DNA of 64,000 bases from Rhodoferax sp. TS-BS-61-7 (GTDB taxonomy: Bacteria; Pseudomonadota; Gammaproteobacteria; Burkholderiales; Burkholderiaceae_C), in the NCBI RefSeq assembly GCF_002943465.1, contig NZ_PTQY01000001.1, forward strand, positions 496,001-560,000, written 5' to 3'. Below are positions 15,542-25,159 of the stretch, one piece after another. A model generated the notes under the pieces. The model was not told the DNA's origin. It did not search any database and worked only from the letters and a program-made list of their open reading frames with translations. The number at the start of each line of letters is the position of its first letter. The first letter of the stretch is position 1. The position numbers and the translations under genes were made by a program.

Positions 15542-17233
15542 ATGACAAACCAGGAAATTCTGGCCCAGTTCGGCCCCCGTGAATCCATGGAATACGACGT
15601 GGTCGTCGTTGGTGGTGGGCCTGGTGGTCTGGCCACTGCGATTCGCCTCAAGCAGCTGGCGGCAGACCAAGGTAAAGACATCTCCGTGGTGGTGTTGGAG
15701 AAGGGCTCCGAGCCCGGCGCACACATTCTCTCGGGCGCCATCATGGACCCCAAGGCCTTGACCGAGCTGATCCCGAACTGGAAAGAACTGGGTGCCCCAC
15801 TCAACCAGCCCGTGACTGATGACGCGTACATCTTCTTGGGTGAAAAAACCGGCGTGCGCGTGCCCAATATGGTCTTGCCCCCCTTTGCCCACAACGATGG
15901 CAACTACATCGTGAGCCTGGGCGCTGTCACCAAGTGGATGGCCGAACAGGCCGAAGCCCTGGGCGTGGAAATTTTCCCCGGCTTCACCGCAGCCGAGGTG
16001 CTCTACAACGAGGACGGCTCCGTCAAGGGCGTGGCCACCGGCAATATGGGTGTGGGCAAGGACGGCGAACCCACCGAAAACTTCCAGCTCGGCATGGAAT
16101 TGCTGGGCAAGTACACCGTGTTTGCCGAAGGTGCACGCGGCCATCTGGGCAAGCAGCTCATCGCCAAGTACAAGCTCGACGAAGGCCGCGATCCACAAAG
16201 CTTTGGTATCGGCATCAAGGAACTGTGGGAGATTGACCTCAGCCGCCACAAACCCGGCTTTGTGATGCACACCGCGGGTTGGCCCATGGAGTCGGACACC
16301 TATGGCGGTGCATTCCTGTATCACCTGGACGGCAACAAGGTTGCTTTGGGCTTCGTCACCGGCCTGGGCTATTCCAACCCCTATCTGAGCCCGTTTGAAG
16401 AATTCCAGCGCTGGAAGACCCACCCCAATGTGCGCTACTACTTTGAGAACGACAAAGGCGAAGTCACGGCCAAACGCCTGGGCTACGGCGCCCGCGCGAT
16501 CAACGCCAGCGGCATCAACGCCCTGCCCAAGACCGTGTTCCCCGGCGGCTGCCTGATCGGCTGCAACGCCGGCTACCTGAACGTGGGCCGCATCAAGGGC
16601 AGCCATGCCGCCATCAAGACCGGCATGCAGGCCGCTGAGGCTGCGTATGACGCCGTGGTGGCCGGCCGCCAGCACGACGAGCTCAGCGCCTACCCCGAAG
16701 CGTTTGAGAAGAGCTGGCTGCACACCGAACTGAACAAGGACCGCAACTTCAAGAACTGGTTCAAGTACGGCCTGACGGTGGCAACCCTCATGAACGGCTT
16801 TGAGCAGTTCGTGCTGCGTGGCCACATTCCCTGGACGCTACGCCGGGACAAGCCCGACCACGCCTACCTCAAGCCCGCTGCCGAGTGCAAGCCCATCGTC
16901 TACCCCAAGCCCGATGGCAAACTCACCTTCGACCGCTTGAGCAGCGTGTTCATCAGCAACACCAATCACGAAGAGCAGCAGCCCGCGCACTTGACGCTCA
17001 AAGACGCGTCTGTGCCCGTGAGCATCAACCTGGCCAAATACGCCGGCCCCGAGGCTCGCTACTGCCCGGCTGGTGTGTACGAGTTTGTGAAGAACGAAGA
17101 CAACACCGACCGCCTGCAGATCAACGCGCAAAACTGTGTGCACTGCAAAACCTGCGATATCAAAGACCCCACACAAAACATCGTCTGGGTGACGCCGGAA
17201 GGCGGCGGCGGCCCCAACTACGCGGGGATGTAA
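15542..17233 (+). CDS. Electron transfer flavoprotein-ubiquinone oxidoreductase
   Basis: Membrane-associated ETF-QO that passes electrons from acyl-CoA and amino acid dehydrogenases via ETF to ubiquinone. The 563-residue product has FAD-binding VVVVGGGPGGLATAIRL (about residues 19-35). The C-terminal 4Fe-4S cluster cysteines lie in CPAGVYE and INAQNCVHCKTCDIKD (four Cys), followed by QNIVWVTPEGGGGPNY. Length matches bacterial ETF-QO. It stands alone, divergent from the SDR gene, and ends in a bidirectional terminator. Its place beside the SDR genes fits acyl-CoA oxidation. Confidence 0.95.
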   Translation: MTNQEILAQFGPRESMEYDVVVVGGGPGGLATAIRLKQLAADQGKDISVVVLEKGSEPGAHILSGAIMDPKALTELIPNWKELGAPLNQPVTDDAYIFLGEKTGVRVPNMVLPPFAHNDGNYIVSLGAVTKWMAEQAEALGVEIFPGFTAAEVLYNEDGSVKGVATGNMGVGKDGEPTENFQLGMELLGKYTVFAEGARGHLGKQLIAKYKLDEGRDPQSFGIGIKELWEIDLSRHKPGFVMHTAGWPMESDTYGGAFLYHLDGNKVALGFVTGLGYSNPYLSPFEEFQRWKTHPNVRYYFENDKGEVTAKRLGYGARAINASGINALPKTVFPGGCLIGCNAGYLNVGRIKGSHAAIKTGMQAAEAAYDAVVAGRQHDELSAYPEAFEKSWLHTELNKDRNFKNWFKYGLTVATLMNGFEQFVLRGHIPWTLRRDKPDHAYLKPAAECKPIVYPKPDGKLTFDRLSSVFISNTNHEEQQPAHLTLKDASVPVSINLAKYAGPEARYCPAGVYEFVKNEDNTDRLQINAQNCVHCKTCDIKDPTQNIVWVTPEGGGGPNYAGM

Positions 17234-17261
17234 AAAAACGGGGCTGACAGCCCCTTTTTTT
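17233..17261. terminator. Bidirectional intrinsic terminator
   Basis: GGGGCTGACAGCCCC (17240-17254) is flanked by seven A on the left and seven T on the right, so it forms a hairpin with a U tract in either direction. It overlaps the stop codon regions of the convergent ETF-QO and SpoVR-like genes. Confidence 0.92.
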
Positions 17262-18894
17262 ATGCCGGTGCCGCCACGCTCCACTGTCGCGTGACCTCGC
17301 CCGCGTTGTTCACGCTCTCCAGCGCCACGCCAAAACCCCAAAGCCGCGCCGTGTGCTTGAGCACCTCCAGCGTGCTCTCACCCAAAGGCCGATTTTGGTA
17401 CTGCGTGTGCCTCAGCGTGAGCATGCGGTCACCGCGCAGATTTACGTTCCAGACCTGGACATTGGGTTCCCGCGTACCAAGGTCGTACTGCTGGGACAGC
17501 GATTGGCGCAGCTCGCGGTAGCCAATCGCGTCGTGGATGGCAGCCACTTCCAGCTGTGTATTTTTCTCGTCGTCGTGGACAGCAAACAGCCGCATGTCGC
17601 GCATCAACTTCGGGCTCAAAAACTGCCCGATAAAGCTCTCATCCTTGAAGTTGCGCATGGCGTGGTCCAGCGTGGGCAGCCAGGGACTTCCGGCAATGTC
17701 GGGAAACCACGCGCGGTCTTCGTCAGTCGGTGCGTCGCAGATGCGCTTGATGTCGGTGTACATGGCAAAGCCCAGCGCATAGGGATTAATGCCGCTATAA
17801 GCCCGGTGGCCCACGGGGGGCTGAAAGATCACGTTGGTGTGCGAGCTCAGCCACTCCATCATCATGCCGTTGCTCAGGTGGCCATCGTCATACAACGTGT
17901 TGAGCAGCTTGTGGTGCCAGAACGTGGCCCAACCCTCGTTCATCACCTGGGTCTGGCGCTGCGGGTAAAAGTACTGCGCGATCTTGCGCACCAGGCGTAC
18001 CACTTCACGCTGCCAGGGCTCCAGCAAAGGCGCATTCTTCTCAATGAAGTACAGCAGATTCTCCTGCGGCTCTGGCGGAAAGCGCTGGCTCTCGGGCGCA
18101 TCGTCAGGTTTGTCTGCCCCTTTGGGCACGGTGCGCCACAAGTCATTGACCTGTTGCTGGGCATAGGCTTCGCGGGCCTTGCGCGCACTGAGCTCCTGCG
18201 CCAAGCTCTTCTTGCTGGGTCGGCGGTAACGGTCCACCCCAAAGTTGGCCAGTGCGTGGCAAGAATCCAAAAATAGCTCTACCGTCTCTAGCCCATAGCG
18301 TTCCTCGCATTCGCTGATGTAGCGGCGCGCGAACACCAGGTAGTCGATGATGCTGGAGGCGTCCGTCCACATGCGGAACAGGTAGTTGCCTTTGAAGAAG
18401 CTGTTGTGGCCATAGGCCGCGTGCGCAATCACCAGCGCCTGCATGGCCGTGGTGTTTTCCTCCATCAGGTAGCTGATGCAGGGGTCGGAATTGATGACGA
18501 TTTCGTAGGCCAGGCCCATGTGTCCACGGCGGTAACGTTTGTCGGTGGCGATGAACTCTTTGCCGTAGCTCCAGTGCCGGTAGTTGATGGGCATGCCCAC
18601 GCTGGCGTAGGCGTCCATCATCTGCTCGGCCGTGATGATCTCCAGCTGGTTGGCGTAGGTGTCCAGGCCAAAGCGGGCCGCGGTCTCGCGGATCACATCG
18701 TGGTAGTGCTCGATCAGCTCAAAGGTCCAATCGCTGCTATCTGGTAACGGCTCCTTCGCGCGCGGCGGCGCTGGCATGGGCTCTTGCAAGACGATGCGCG
18801 TACGGCGCTCGCCGCTGGGCGGAATGCGGGCTGGGTCGTCCAGATGCCGATGCTCCACCGGGCGCTGGGCAAGGATGGGAAGCAGGTCGCTCAT
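17260..18894 (-). CDS. spoVR: SpoVR family protein
   Basis: SpoVR/YcgB family protein, named for Bacillus spore cortex formation but widespread in non-sporing proteobacteria next to prkA and yeaH in a stress and stationary-phase operon; its molecular activity is not established. The 544-residue product contains WTFELIEHYHDVIRETAARFGL near the N-terminus. Later segments are YGHNSFFKGNYLFRMWTD, MNEGWATFWHHKLLNTLYDD and INPYALGFAMYTDIKRICD. The start at 18894 overlaps the yeaH stop by four bases (ATGA), the hallmark of coupled translation. It is the last gene of prkA-yeaH-spoVR. Confidence 0.93.
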   Translation of the reverse strand: MSDLLPILAQRPVEHRHLDDPARIPPSGERRTRIVLQEPMPAPPRAKEPLPDSSDWTFELIEHYHDVIRETAARFGLDTYANQLEIITAEQMMDAYASVGMPINYRHWSYGKEFIATDKRYRRGHMGLAYEIVINSDPCISYLMEENTTAMQALVIAHAAYGHNSFFKGNYLFRMWTDASSIIDYLVFARRYISECEERYGLETVELFLDSCHALANFGVDRYRRPSKKSLAQELSARKAREAYAQQQVNDLWRTVPKGADKPDDAPESQRFPPEPQENLLYFIEKNAPLLEPWQREVVRLVRKIAQYFYPQRQTQVMNEGWATFWHHKLLNTLYDDGHLSNGMMMEWLSSHTNVIFQPPVGHRAYSGINPYALGFAMYTDIKRICDAPTDEDRAWFPDIAGSPWLPTLDHAMRNFKDESFIGQFLSPKLMRDMRLFAVHDDEKNTQLEVAAIHDAIGYRELRQSLSQQYDLGTREPNVQVWNVNLRGDRMLTLRHTQYQNRPLGESTLEVLKHTARLWGFGVALESVNNAGEVTRQWSVAAPA

Positions 18895-20159
18895 GCGGTT
18901 TCTCCTTCCTTCTTGAACAGGTCCCGAAACACCGGGTAGATGTGCTCGGGTTCGGTCACCTTGCGGATGGCAAAGTTGGCGTGTTCTTCCGCCAGCTGGG
19001 TGTATTCCTCCCACAGGTCCTGCTCAGTATCGGCCACCTGCACATAGGCAAAGTAGCGACACAGTGGCAGCAGCGCATCGTTGAGCAGATCGCGGCAGCG
19101 CCCGCTGTCGTTGCTGAAATTGTCACCATCGCTGGCCTGGGCGCCGTATATGTTCCACTCGGATGCAGGGTAGCGTTGCTCCAGAATTTTTTGCATCAGC
19201 TCCAGCGCGCTGCTAACCACGGTGCCGCCGCTCTCGGTCGCGTGGAAGAAAGTATCCTCATCTACCTCCTGCGCCTGCGTGTGGTGGCGGATGAAGACGA
19301 TGTCGATCTTCTCGTAGTGGCGGGTCAGAAACAGATAAAGCAGGATGAAGAACTGCTTGGCCAGGCCCTTGCGCTCTTCGTCCATGGAGCCGGACACATC
19401 CATCAGGCAAAACATCACCGCCTTGGACGTAGGCACCGGCGTTTTAACCCGGCCGCGGAACCGCAAATCCACCGGATCCAGAAACGGGATCTTCTTGATT
19501 CGCAGCTCTAGCTCCTGGATCTCCTGGCGCAGCGTGCGTATCTCGGGCTCGTGCCCCACAGGCGTGCGTTCCAGCTCTGCCAGCAGCCGCTTCTTTTGTG
19601 CCAATTCACGCCGTGCGCCCGCTCCCAAGGCCAGCCGACGCCCCAGCGCACCGCGCATGGAGCGCAGGATGTGCAGGTTGTTGGGCGTTCCGTCGCGTGT
19701 GTAGCCCGCGCGGTGGGTTTTCCATTCGGGCGCGTCGCCAATCTGGGTGCGCATGAGGTGCGGCAAGGCCAGGCCCTCGAAGAACACCTGCATGAACTCT
19801 TCCTTGCTCAGCGTGAAGACAAAGTCGTCTTCGCCCTCCCCCGAATCGCTGGCCTGCCCCTTGCCACCGCCCGCACCACCCTGCGGGCGCTTGATGCGGT
19901 CGCCACGCAGGTGATCGGTATTGCCGGGGTGCACGGTGTCGCGCACGCCGCCCTCGCCGTGGTGGAACACGGGTTCGCTGATGTCTTTCTTGGGAATGGT
20001 GATGTTCTCGGCCTGCTCGATATCGCGGATGCCGCGGCCTGTCACGGCCTTGCGCACCGCCTCACGGATCTGCTCCTGGTGGCGACGCAAAAACCGCTCC
20101 CGGTTGCCAATGGACTTGTTCTTGCCCGCCAGCCGGCGGTCAACGATTTGCAGTGCCAT
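18891..20159 (-). CDS. yeaH: YeaH/DUF444 family protein
   Basis: A 422-residue DUF444 protein with a C-terminal von Willebrand A-like domain, MFCLMDVSGSMDEERKGLAK, carrying a DxSxS metal-binding motif. The N-terminus is highly charged (RRLAGKNKSIGNRERFLRRH), with a glycine-rich hinge near GGAGGGKGQASDSGEGEDD. In E. coli yeaG (prkA) and yeaH are coexpressed under nitrogen starvation and stationary phase. It lies between prkA and spoVR. A family B repeat separates it from prkA. Confidence 0.93.
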   Translation of the reverse strand: MALQIVDRRLAGKNKSIGNRERFLRRHQEQIREAVRKAVTGRGIRDIEQAENITIPKKDISEPVFHHGEGGVRDTVHPGNTDHLRGDRIKRPQGGAGGGKGQASDSGEGEDDFVFTLSKEEFMQVFFEGLALPHLMRTQIGDAPEWKTHRAGYTRDGTPNNLHILRSMRGALGRRLALGAGARRELAQKKRLLAELERTPVGHEPEIRTLRQEIQELELRIKKIPFLDPVDLRFRGRVKTPVPTSKAVMFCLMDVSGSMDEERKGLAKQFFILLYLFLTRHYEKIDIVFIRHHTQAQEVDEDTFFHATESGGTVVSSALELMQKILEQRYPASEWNIYGAQASDGDNFSNDSGRCRDLLNDALLPLCRYFAYVQVADTEQDLWEEYTQLAEEHANFAIRKVTEPEHIYPVFRDLFKKEGETA

Positions 20160-20187
20160 GTCAACCCTTCAACAAAACCTCTTGCCG

Positions 20188-20264
20188 CTGCGCCGGGCCA
20201 CCCCAAGCAAGGCAGCGCCCCCTCGGGGGGCAGCGCAGTACACGAAGTGACAAGCGTGGGGGCT
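20188..20264. repeat. Dispersed repeat family B, copy 2
   Basis: CGCCGGGCCACCCCAAG, GCGCCCCCTCGGGGGGCAGCG and AGCGTGGGGGCTCC occur in the same order as other family B copies. Unlike the convergent copies, this one lies inside a codirectional operon, between prkA and yeaH, so it may lower downstream expression or stabilise the prkA 3' end. Confidence 0.75.
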
Positions 20265-20268
20265 CCAT

Positions 20269-22191
20269 TCACGAACTCTTGCGCACCCGCAGGTACCACT
20301 CGCACAGCAAGCGCACCTGTTTGGCGGTGTAGCCTTTTTCCACCATGCGCGTCACAAAGTCTTCGTGCTTCTTGGCTTCGTCCGCACTGGCCTTGGCGTT
20401 GAAGCTGATCACGGGCAGCAGCTCTTCGGTGTTGGAGAACATCTTTTTCTCGATCACCTGGCGCAGCTTTTCGTAGCTGGTCCACGCCGGGTTCTTGCCC
20501 TGGTTGTTGGCGCGCGCCCGCAGCACAAAATTCACAATCTCGTTGCGGAAGTCCTTGGGGTTGGCAATGCCCGCGGGCTTCTCGATCTTCTCCAGCTCTG
20601 CGTTCAGCGCCACGCGGTCAAACACTTCACCCGTATCGGTGTCGCGGTACTCGTTGTCCTGGATCCAGTAGTCAGCATAGGTCACGTAGCGGTCAAAAAT
20701 GTTTTGTCCGTATTCGCTGTAGCTCTCCAGATAGGCTTTCTGGATTTCCTTGCCGATGAACTCGGCATAGCGCGGGGCCAACAGCTCCTTGATGAAGCCG
20801 GTGTACTTCTGCTCCAGATCGGCCGGAAACTGCTCGCGCTCGATCTGCTGCTCCAGCACATACATCAGGTGCACCGGGTTGGCGGCCACCTCGGCGCTGT
20901 CGAAGTTGAACACCTTGGACAAAATCTTGAACGCAAAACGGGTGGACACGCCGTTCATGCCCTCGTCCATACCCGCGTAGTCGCGGTACTCGTGGTAGCT
21001 CTTGGCGCGCGGATCGGTGTCCTTTAGGCTCTCGCCGTCGTACACCTCCATCTTGCTGTACAGGCTGGAGTTTTCAGGCTCCTTCAGCCGGGTGAGGATG
21101 GCAAACTGGCTCATCATCTTCAGCGTGCCCGGGGCGCACTTGGCCTGGCCCAACGACGAATCGCGAATCAGTTTTTCGTAAATCTTGATCTCTTCGCTCA
21201 CGCGCAGGCAGTACGGCACCTTGACGATGTAGATGCGGTCCAGAAACGCTTCGTTGTGTTTGTTGTTGCGGAAGGCCTTCCACTCGCTCTCGTTGCTGTG
21301 GGCCAGCACAATGCCATCAAACGGAATCGCCCCAAAGCCCTCGGTGCCCTTGAAGTTGCCCTCCTGCGTAGCAGTCAGCAAAGGGTGAAGCACCTTGATG
21401 GGCGCCTTGAACATTTCCACAAATTCCAGCAGCCCCTGGTTTGCTAGGCAAAGACCGCCCGAGAAGCTGTAAGCATCGGGGTCGTCCTGCGAAAAGCTCT
21501 CCAACTTGCGAATGTCCACCTTGCCCACCAGGGATGAAATATCCTGGTTGTTCTCGTCGCCGGGCTCGGTCTTGGCCACACCAATCTGACGCAAGGTGTT
21601 GGGGAAACGTTTGACCACCTTGAACTGACGGATGTCCCCACCAAACTCGTCCAGCCGCTTCACGGCCCACGGCGACAGGATACGCTGCAGGTAACGCGGC
21701 GGAATGCCATAACTCTCTTGCAACACCGGGCCGTCTTCCACCGCATCAAACAGGCCCAACGGACTTTCGTTCACCGGCGAGCCTTTGATCGCATAAAACG
21801 GCACTTGCTGCATGAGGTGTTTGAGGCGTTCGGCCAGCGAACTTTTGCCGCCGCCTACCGGGCCCAGCAAGTAGAGGATTTGCTTGCGCTCTTCCAGCCC
21901 TTGCGCCGCATGGCGGAAGTAGCTCACCACCTGCTCGATGGCGTCTTCCATGCCATAAAACTCGGAGAAGGCGGGATACACCTTGATGAGCTTGTTGGCA
22001 AAGATGCGCGAGAGCTGCGGGTTGTTACGAGTGTCCAGCACCACCGGCTCACCGATGGCGGCCAACATGCGCTCAGCCGCTGTGGCGTAAGTGAGCGGGT
22101 TGCGTTTGCACTCAGCCAGATACTCGTCCAGAGTCATCTCTTCTTCGCGGCTGCGTGCGTGGCGGGCTACGTAGTTACCAATGGCGTCCAT
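20269..22191 (-). CDS. prkA: PrkA family serine protein kinase
   Basis: A 640-residue PrkA/YeaG protein: an N-terminal AAA+-like domain with Walker A LGPVGGGKSSLAERLKHLM (about residues 100-118) and a C-terminal PrkA kinase-like domain. Conserved pieces include GCPVNESPLGLF-like (here IKGSPVNESPLGLFDAVEDG) and LAHSNESEWKAFRNNKHNEA. The family is linked to stress adaptation. The ATG at 22191 has a strong GGAGGT site six bases before it, and the product begins MDAIGNYVARHARS; an upstream in-frame start at 22215 is less likely. It is the first gene of prkA-yeaH-spoVR. Confidence 0.95.
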   Translation of the reverse strand: MDAIGNYVARHARSREEEMTLDEYLAECKRNPLTYATAAERMLAAIGEPVVLDTRNNPQLSRIFANKLIKVYPAFSEFYGMEDAIEQVVSYFRHAAQGLEERKQILYLLGPVGGGKSSLAERLKHLMQQVPFYAIKGSPVNESPLGLFDAVEDGPVLQESYGIPPRYLQRILSPWAVKRLDEFGGDIRQFKVVKRFPNTLRQIGVAKTEPGDENNQDISSLVGKVDIRKLESFSQDDPDAYSFSGGLCLANQGLLEFVEMFKAPIKVLHPLLTATQEGNFKGTEGFGAIPFDGIVLAHSNESEWKAFRNNKHNEAFLDRIYIVKVPYCLRVSEEIKIYEKLIRDSSLGQAKCAPGTLKMMSQFAILTRLKEPENSSLYSKMEVYDGESLKDTDPRAKSYHEYRDYAGMDEGMNGVSTRFAFKILSKVFNFDSAEVAANPVHLMYVLEQQIEREQFPADLEQKYTGFIKELLAPRYAEFIGKEIQKAYLESYSEYGQNIFDRYVTYADYWIQDNEYRDTDTGEVFDRVALNAELEKIEKPAGIANPKDFRNEIVNFVLRARANNQGKNPAWTSYEKLRQVIEKKMFSNTEELLPVISFNAKASADEAKKHEDFVTRMVEKGYTAKQVRLLCEWYLRVRKSS

Positions 22192-22359
22192 AAGACCTCC
22201 GGGCTGGAACAACAAACCTGAATCCCTAGCGGCAGATTCTCGATTTCAGTATATGCCTTGGACTGCGGCGCAGTCCAGTTGGTTCCCCACCCGGATGTTG
22301 TTTGGAAAGCGAATAAACGCGCTGCAATGCCCCCGCTTATTGCAGGACCCGGCAACGCA

Positions 22360-23076
22360 CTAGACCAGCTGTGCGTCCAGCGTGTCCAGGCAGGTCGCCA
22401 TCTGTGTTCGGCAGCGCTCCATCAGCGCGGGCATGTCGTCCAAGGTCATGCCAGTGGTGGCGATAGGCGGCAAGGTGTGGATGACGATGGTGCCGCTGTG
22501 CCAGCGATTGAGATTCATGCTGCGTTTGTAGTTGCTGCAGCACAGGGGGATGATGGGCACACCCGCGTTAATGGCCATCTGGAAGGCCCCTTTCTTGAAC
22601 GGGAGCAAGCCCCGGCCCAGGTTGCGCGTGCCCTCTGCAAACACCCAGATCGAGGTGTCCTGGTGCTGCATCACATCGGTAGTTTTGAGCATGGCCTGCT
22701 TGGCCTTGAAGGCATTGCCCCGGTCGATCAGGATGTTGCCGGCCAACCAGTAAATCTGGCCAAAGAAGGGGATCCACTTCAGGCTCTTCTTGCCCAGCGA
22801 CACGGTGCGCCGCGGCACCGAGCAGCCCAGCACAAACAAGTCCCAGTTGGACTGGTGGTTGGCCACGATCACAAAGGGGTTGGGTTGCGCCAGCATGCCC
22901 TCCGTTTCCAGCCGCACTGTGAGCCCCAGAAGGCGCAAGGCGGGTGCCGAATACATCCAGCCACACAGGCGCGAGTTGTCGGGGTTGAACGGACGGGCAA
23001 AACAAATGACGAAATTGATTGCCGAAGCCACCAGAAAGTAGAGGCCCAGCATGGCGAGGCGGAGGATGTAGAGCAT
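22360..23076 (-). CDS. 1-acyl-sn-glycerol-3-phosphate acyltransferase
   Basis: PlsC-type membrane acyltransferase making phosphatidic acid from lysophosphatidic acid. The 238-residue product has hydrophobic N-terminal segments (RLAMLGLYFLVASAINFVIC), the catalytic NHQSNWD (HX4D) and the substrate-binding FAEGTRNLGRG. The PIIPLCCSNYKRS segment closes the catalytic domain. ATG 23076 gives the usual length; the frame is open to 23175 and a longer form is possible. It is transcribed divergently from the glycine riboswitch-gcv operon. Confidence 0.88.
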   Translation of the reverse strand: MLYILRLAMLGLYFLVASAINFVICFARPFNPDNSRLCGWMYSAPALRLLGLTVRLETEGMLAQPNPFVIVANHQSNWDLFVLGCSVPRRTVSLGKKSLKWIPFFGQIYWLAGNILIDRGNAFKAKQAMLKTTDVMQHQDTSIWVFAEGTRNLGRGLLPFKKGAFQMAINAGVPIIPLCCSNYKRSMNLNRWHSGTIVIHTLPPIATTGMTLDDMPALMERCRTQMATCLDTLDAQLV

Positions 23077-23237
23077 GCAGGCGCGGCCCGTAAGGAAGAT
23101 GAAATACCGCTGGAGATGTGGCGGCGCGAACGGACAGGAGTTTAGGCCAGCCCGCGTGGGCAGACTTTGCGGCACATCAGATCGGCCACGTCCGCTTGGG
23201 GCCGATACCCAACGGCGGCTGGTTTAGAATGCTGCCC

Positions 23238-23520
23238 AGTCAGGAGAGAGCTTCCCCCGCGGAGGCCGCCGAAGGCGCAGGACGGCTGATTGCAGCGGTC
23301 TGAACGCTCAGGCAAAAGGACTGACATCCGTTGATGGCTTGGCTATCAACGACACCCCACTGGAGAGAGGCTGCAGCACTTGGTGCACAGCCCACCGAAG
23401 GAGCAACCCGCAGTCTGCGCACACCGTGCACGCAGGCCCGGCGAATCTCTCAGGTAAAGCGGACAGCGGGGGCAGCACCGGGCGGGCGCAGCCATGCACT
23501 CGCCCCGGGTTTTGACTTGC
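23238..23520 (+). ncRNA. Tandem glycine riboswitch upstream of gcvTHP
   Basis: Two glycine aptamers in tandem. The first (about 23238-23326) has CAGGAGAGAGC, GCCGAAGGCGC and GCTCAGGCAAAAGGACTGAC. The second (about 23355-23474) has TGGAGAGAGGC, CACCGAAGGAGCAA and TCTCTCAGGTAAAGCGGACAG. These are the conserved glycine riboswitch segments in the right order. Downstream, CCGGGCGGGCG and CGCCCCGGG followed by TTTT (about 23479-23516) can form a terminator-like expression platform just ahead of gcvT. Glycine binding is expected to turn the glycine cleavage operon on. A TAGAAT -10-like box is at 23225-23230. Confidence 0.95.
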
Positions 23521-23539
23521 CCCTACCTGGATTGCCGCC

Positions 23540-24700
23540 ATGTCCGCCACCGACACCGCTTTGTTGACCACCCCGCTGAACGCGCTGCACATTGAGCTGG
23601 GCGCCCGCATGGTGCCGTTTGCCGGCTATTCCATGCCCGTGCAGTACCCCGCCGGCCTGATGGCCGAGCACCACCACACCCGCAACGCCGCGGGCCTGTT
23701 CGATGTGTCCCACATGGGCCAGCTGCGCTTGGTCGGCCCCGATGCGGCGGCGGCGTTCGAAACGCTGATGCCCGTGGACGTGATGGACCTGGCCGTGGGC
23801 AAGCAGCGCTATGGCCTGCTGCTGACAGACGAAGGCACCATCATTGATGATCTGATGTTCTTCAACAAGGGCGACAACGAGCTCTTCGTCATCGTCAACG
23901 GCGCCTGCAAGGTGGGCGACATCGCCCACATCCAAGCCAAGATTGGCAGCCGCTGCCAAGTCGTCCCCCTGCCCGACTACGCGCTGCTGGCGCTGCAGGG
24001 CCCGCAGGCTGTGACCGCCCTCTCCCGCCTAGCACCTGGCGTAGAAAAGCTGGTGTTCATGACTGGTGGCAACTTCACGGTCGACACGGGCACGCAGAAG
24101 ATCGACGTATTCTTGACCCGTAGCGGCTACACCGGTGAAGACGGCTTCGAGATTTCTGTCCACAACGACCACGCCGAAGCTCTCGCCCGCGCCCTGCTGG
24201 CCCAGCCCGAAGTCAAGCCGATTGGCCTGGGCGCACGCAACTCCCTGCGCCTGGAAGCCGGCCTGTGCCTGTATGGCAATGACATCGACACCACCACCAC
24301 CCCGGTCGAAGCCAGTCTGCTGTGGGCCATGCAAAAGGTGCGCCGCGCGGGTGGTGCCCGCGAAGGTAGTTTCCCGGGCGCTACAAAAATACTAGCTGCT
24401 CTCGCAGATTCCACGGGGGCTAGCGGCCAAAAAGGCACCAAAAAACGCGTGGGACTGATCGCCCTGGAACGCATCCCCGTGCGTGACCACACCGAGCTGC
24501 AGGACGGCAACGGCAACAAGATCGGCGAGGTGACCAGCGGCCTGCTCGGCCCCACCATCGACAAGCCCGTGGCCATGGGCTATGTGGACGCGGCATGGGC
24601 GGCTGTGGGCACCAAAGTGGTGGCCATCGTGCGCGGCAAACCCGTACCCATGGAAGTCAGCGCCATGCCCTTTGTGCCCACGCGCTACTACCGCGGCTAA
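23540..24700 (+). CDS. gcvT: Glycine cleavage system T protein (aminomethyltransferase)
   Basis: Tetrahydrofolate-dependent aminomethyltransferase that releases ammonia from the aminomethyl-lipoyl H protein and forms 5,10-methylene-THF. The 386-residue product has the family segments ARMVPFAGYSMPVQY, LFDVSHMGQLRL, YTGEDGFEI and GLGARNSLRLEAGLCLYGNDI. The C-terminus is PVPMEVSAMPFVPTRYYR. It is 15-20 residues longer than most GcvT proteins because a family A repeat (24379-24433) is read in frame between the main and C-terminal domains. It is the first gene of gcvT-gcvH-gcvP, under the tandem glycine riboswitch. Confidence 0.97.
   Translation: MSATDTALLTTPLNALHIELGARMVPFAGYSMPVQYPAGLMAEHHHTRNAAGLFDVSHMGQLRLVGPDAAAAFETLMPVDVMDLAVGKQRYGLLLTDEGTIIDDLMFFNKGDNELFVIVNGACKVGDIAHIQAKIGSRCQVVPLPDYALLALQGPQAVTALSRLAPGVEKLVFMTGGNFTVDTGTQKIDVFLTRSGYTGEDGFEISVHNDHAEALARALLAQPEVKPIGLGARNSLRLEAGLCLYGNDIDTTTTPVEASLLWAMQKVRRAGGAREGSFPGATKILAALADSTGASGQKGTKKRVGLIALERIPVRDHTELQDGNGNKIGEVTSGLLGPTIDKPVAMGYVDAAWAAVGTKVVAIVRGKPVPMEVSAMPFVPTRYYRG
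24379..24433 (+). repeat. Dispersed repeat family A, copy 3, in frame inside gcvT
   Basis: ACTAGCTGCTCTCGCAGATT followed by CCACGGGGGCTAGCGGCC in the coding direction. It is translated as roughly ATKILAALADSTGASGQKG, a loop before the conserved KKRVGLIALERIPVR stretch, without breaking the frame. Confidence 0.75.
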
Positions 24701-24790
24701 ACCACCAGGCCGGGGCGGCTAAAGTCTGTCCTGGCAGGTTCGTTTTTATTGTTTTATTTCTTTCCAACATCCGTTTTTCAGGAGCTCTCC

Positions 24791-25159
24791 ATGCCCATCC
24801 AGTACACCCCCGACCACGAATGGCTCAATGTTGAAGGTGGCATCGCCACCGTGGGCATCACCCACCACGCGCAGGACGCGCTGGGCGACGTGGTGTTTGT
24901 GGACCTGCCCGAAGTGGGCGCCTCCATTGACGCCAAGGCCGTGGCCGGCGTGGTCGAGTCCGTCAAGGCCGCTGCCGACGTCTACATGCCCGTGACCGGC
25001 GAGATCACCGAAGTGAACGAAGCCCTGCGCGCCGACCCCAGCCTGGCCAACACCGACCCGCTGGGCGCCGGCTGGTTCTTCAAGGTCAAGCTGTCCAACC
25101 CCGCCGAACTCGACGGCCTGATGGACGAAACCAGCTACTCCGCCTTCTCCGCGGGCTAA
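24791..25159 (+). CDS. gcvH: Glycine cleavage system H protein
   Basis: Lipoyl carrier protein that shuttles the aminomethyl group from GcvP to GcvT and electrons to the L protein. The 122-residue product reads [17 protein letters not shown] at the start. The lipoylation lysine is in [20 protein letters not shown]. The [14 protein letters not shown] segment follows. ATG 24791 has a GGAG site nearby and fits the family N-terminus. It is the second gene of the gcv operon. Confidence 0.97.
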   Translation: MPIQYTPDHEWLNVEGGIATVGITHHAQDALGDVVFVDLPEVGASIDAKAVAGVVESVKAAADVYMPVTGEITEVNEALRADPSLANTDPLGAGWFFKVKLSNPAELDGLMDETSYSAFSAG

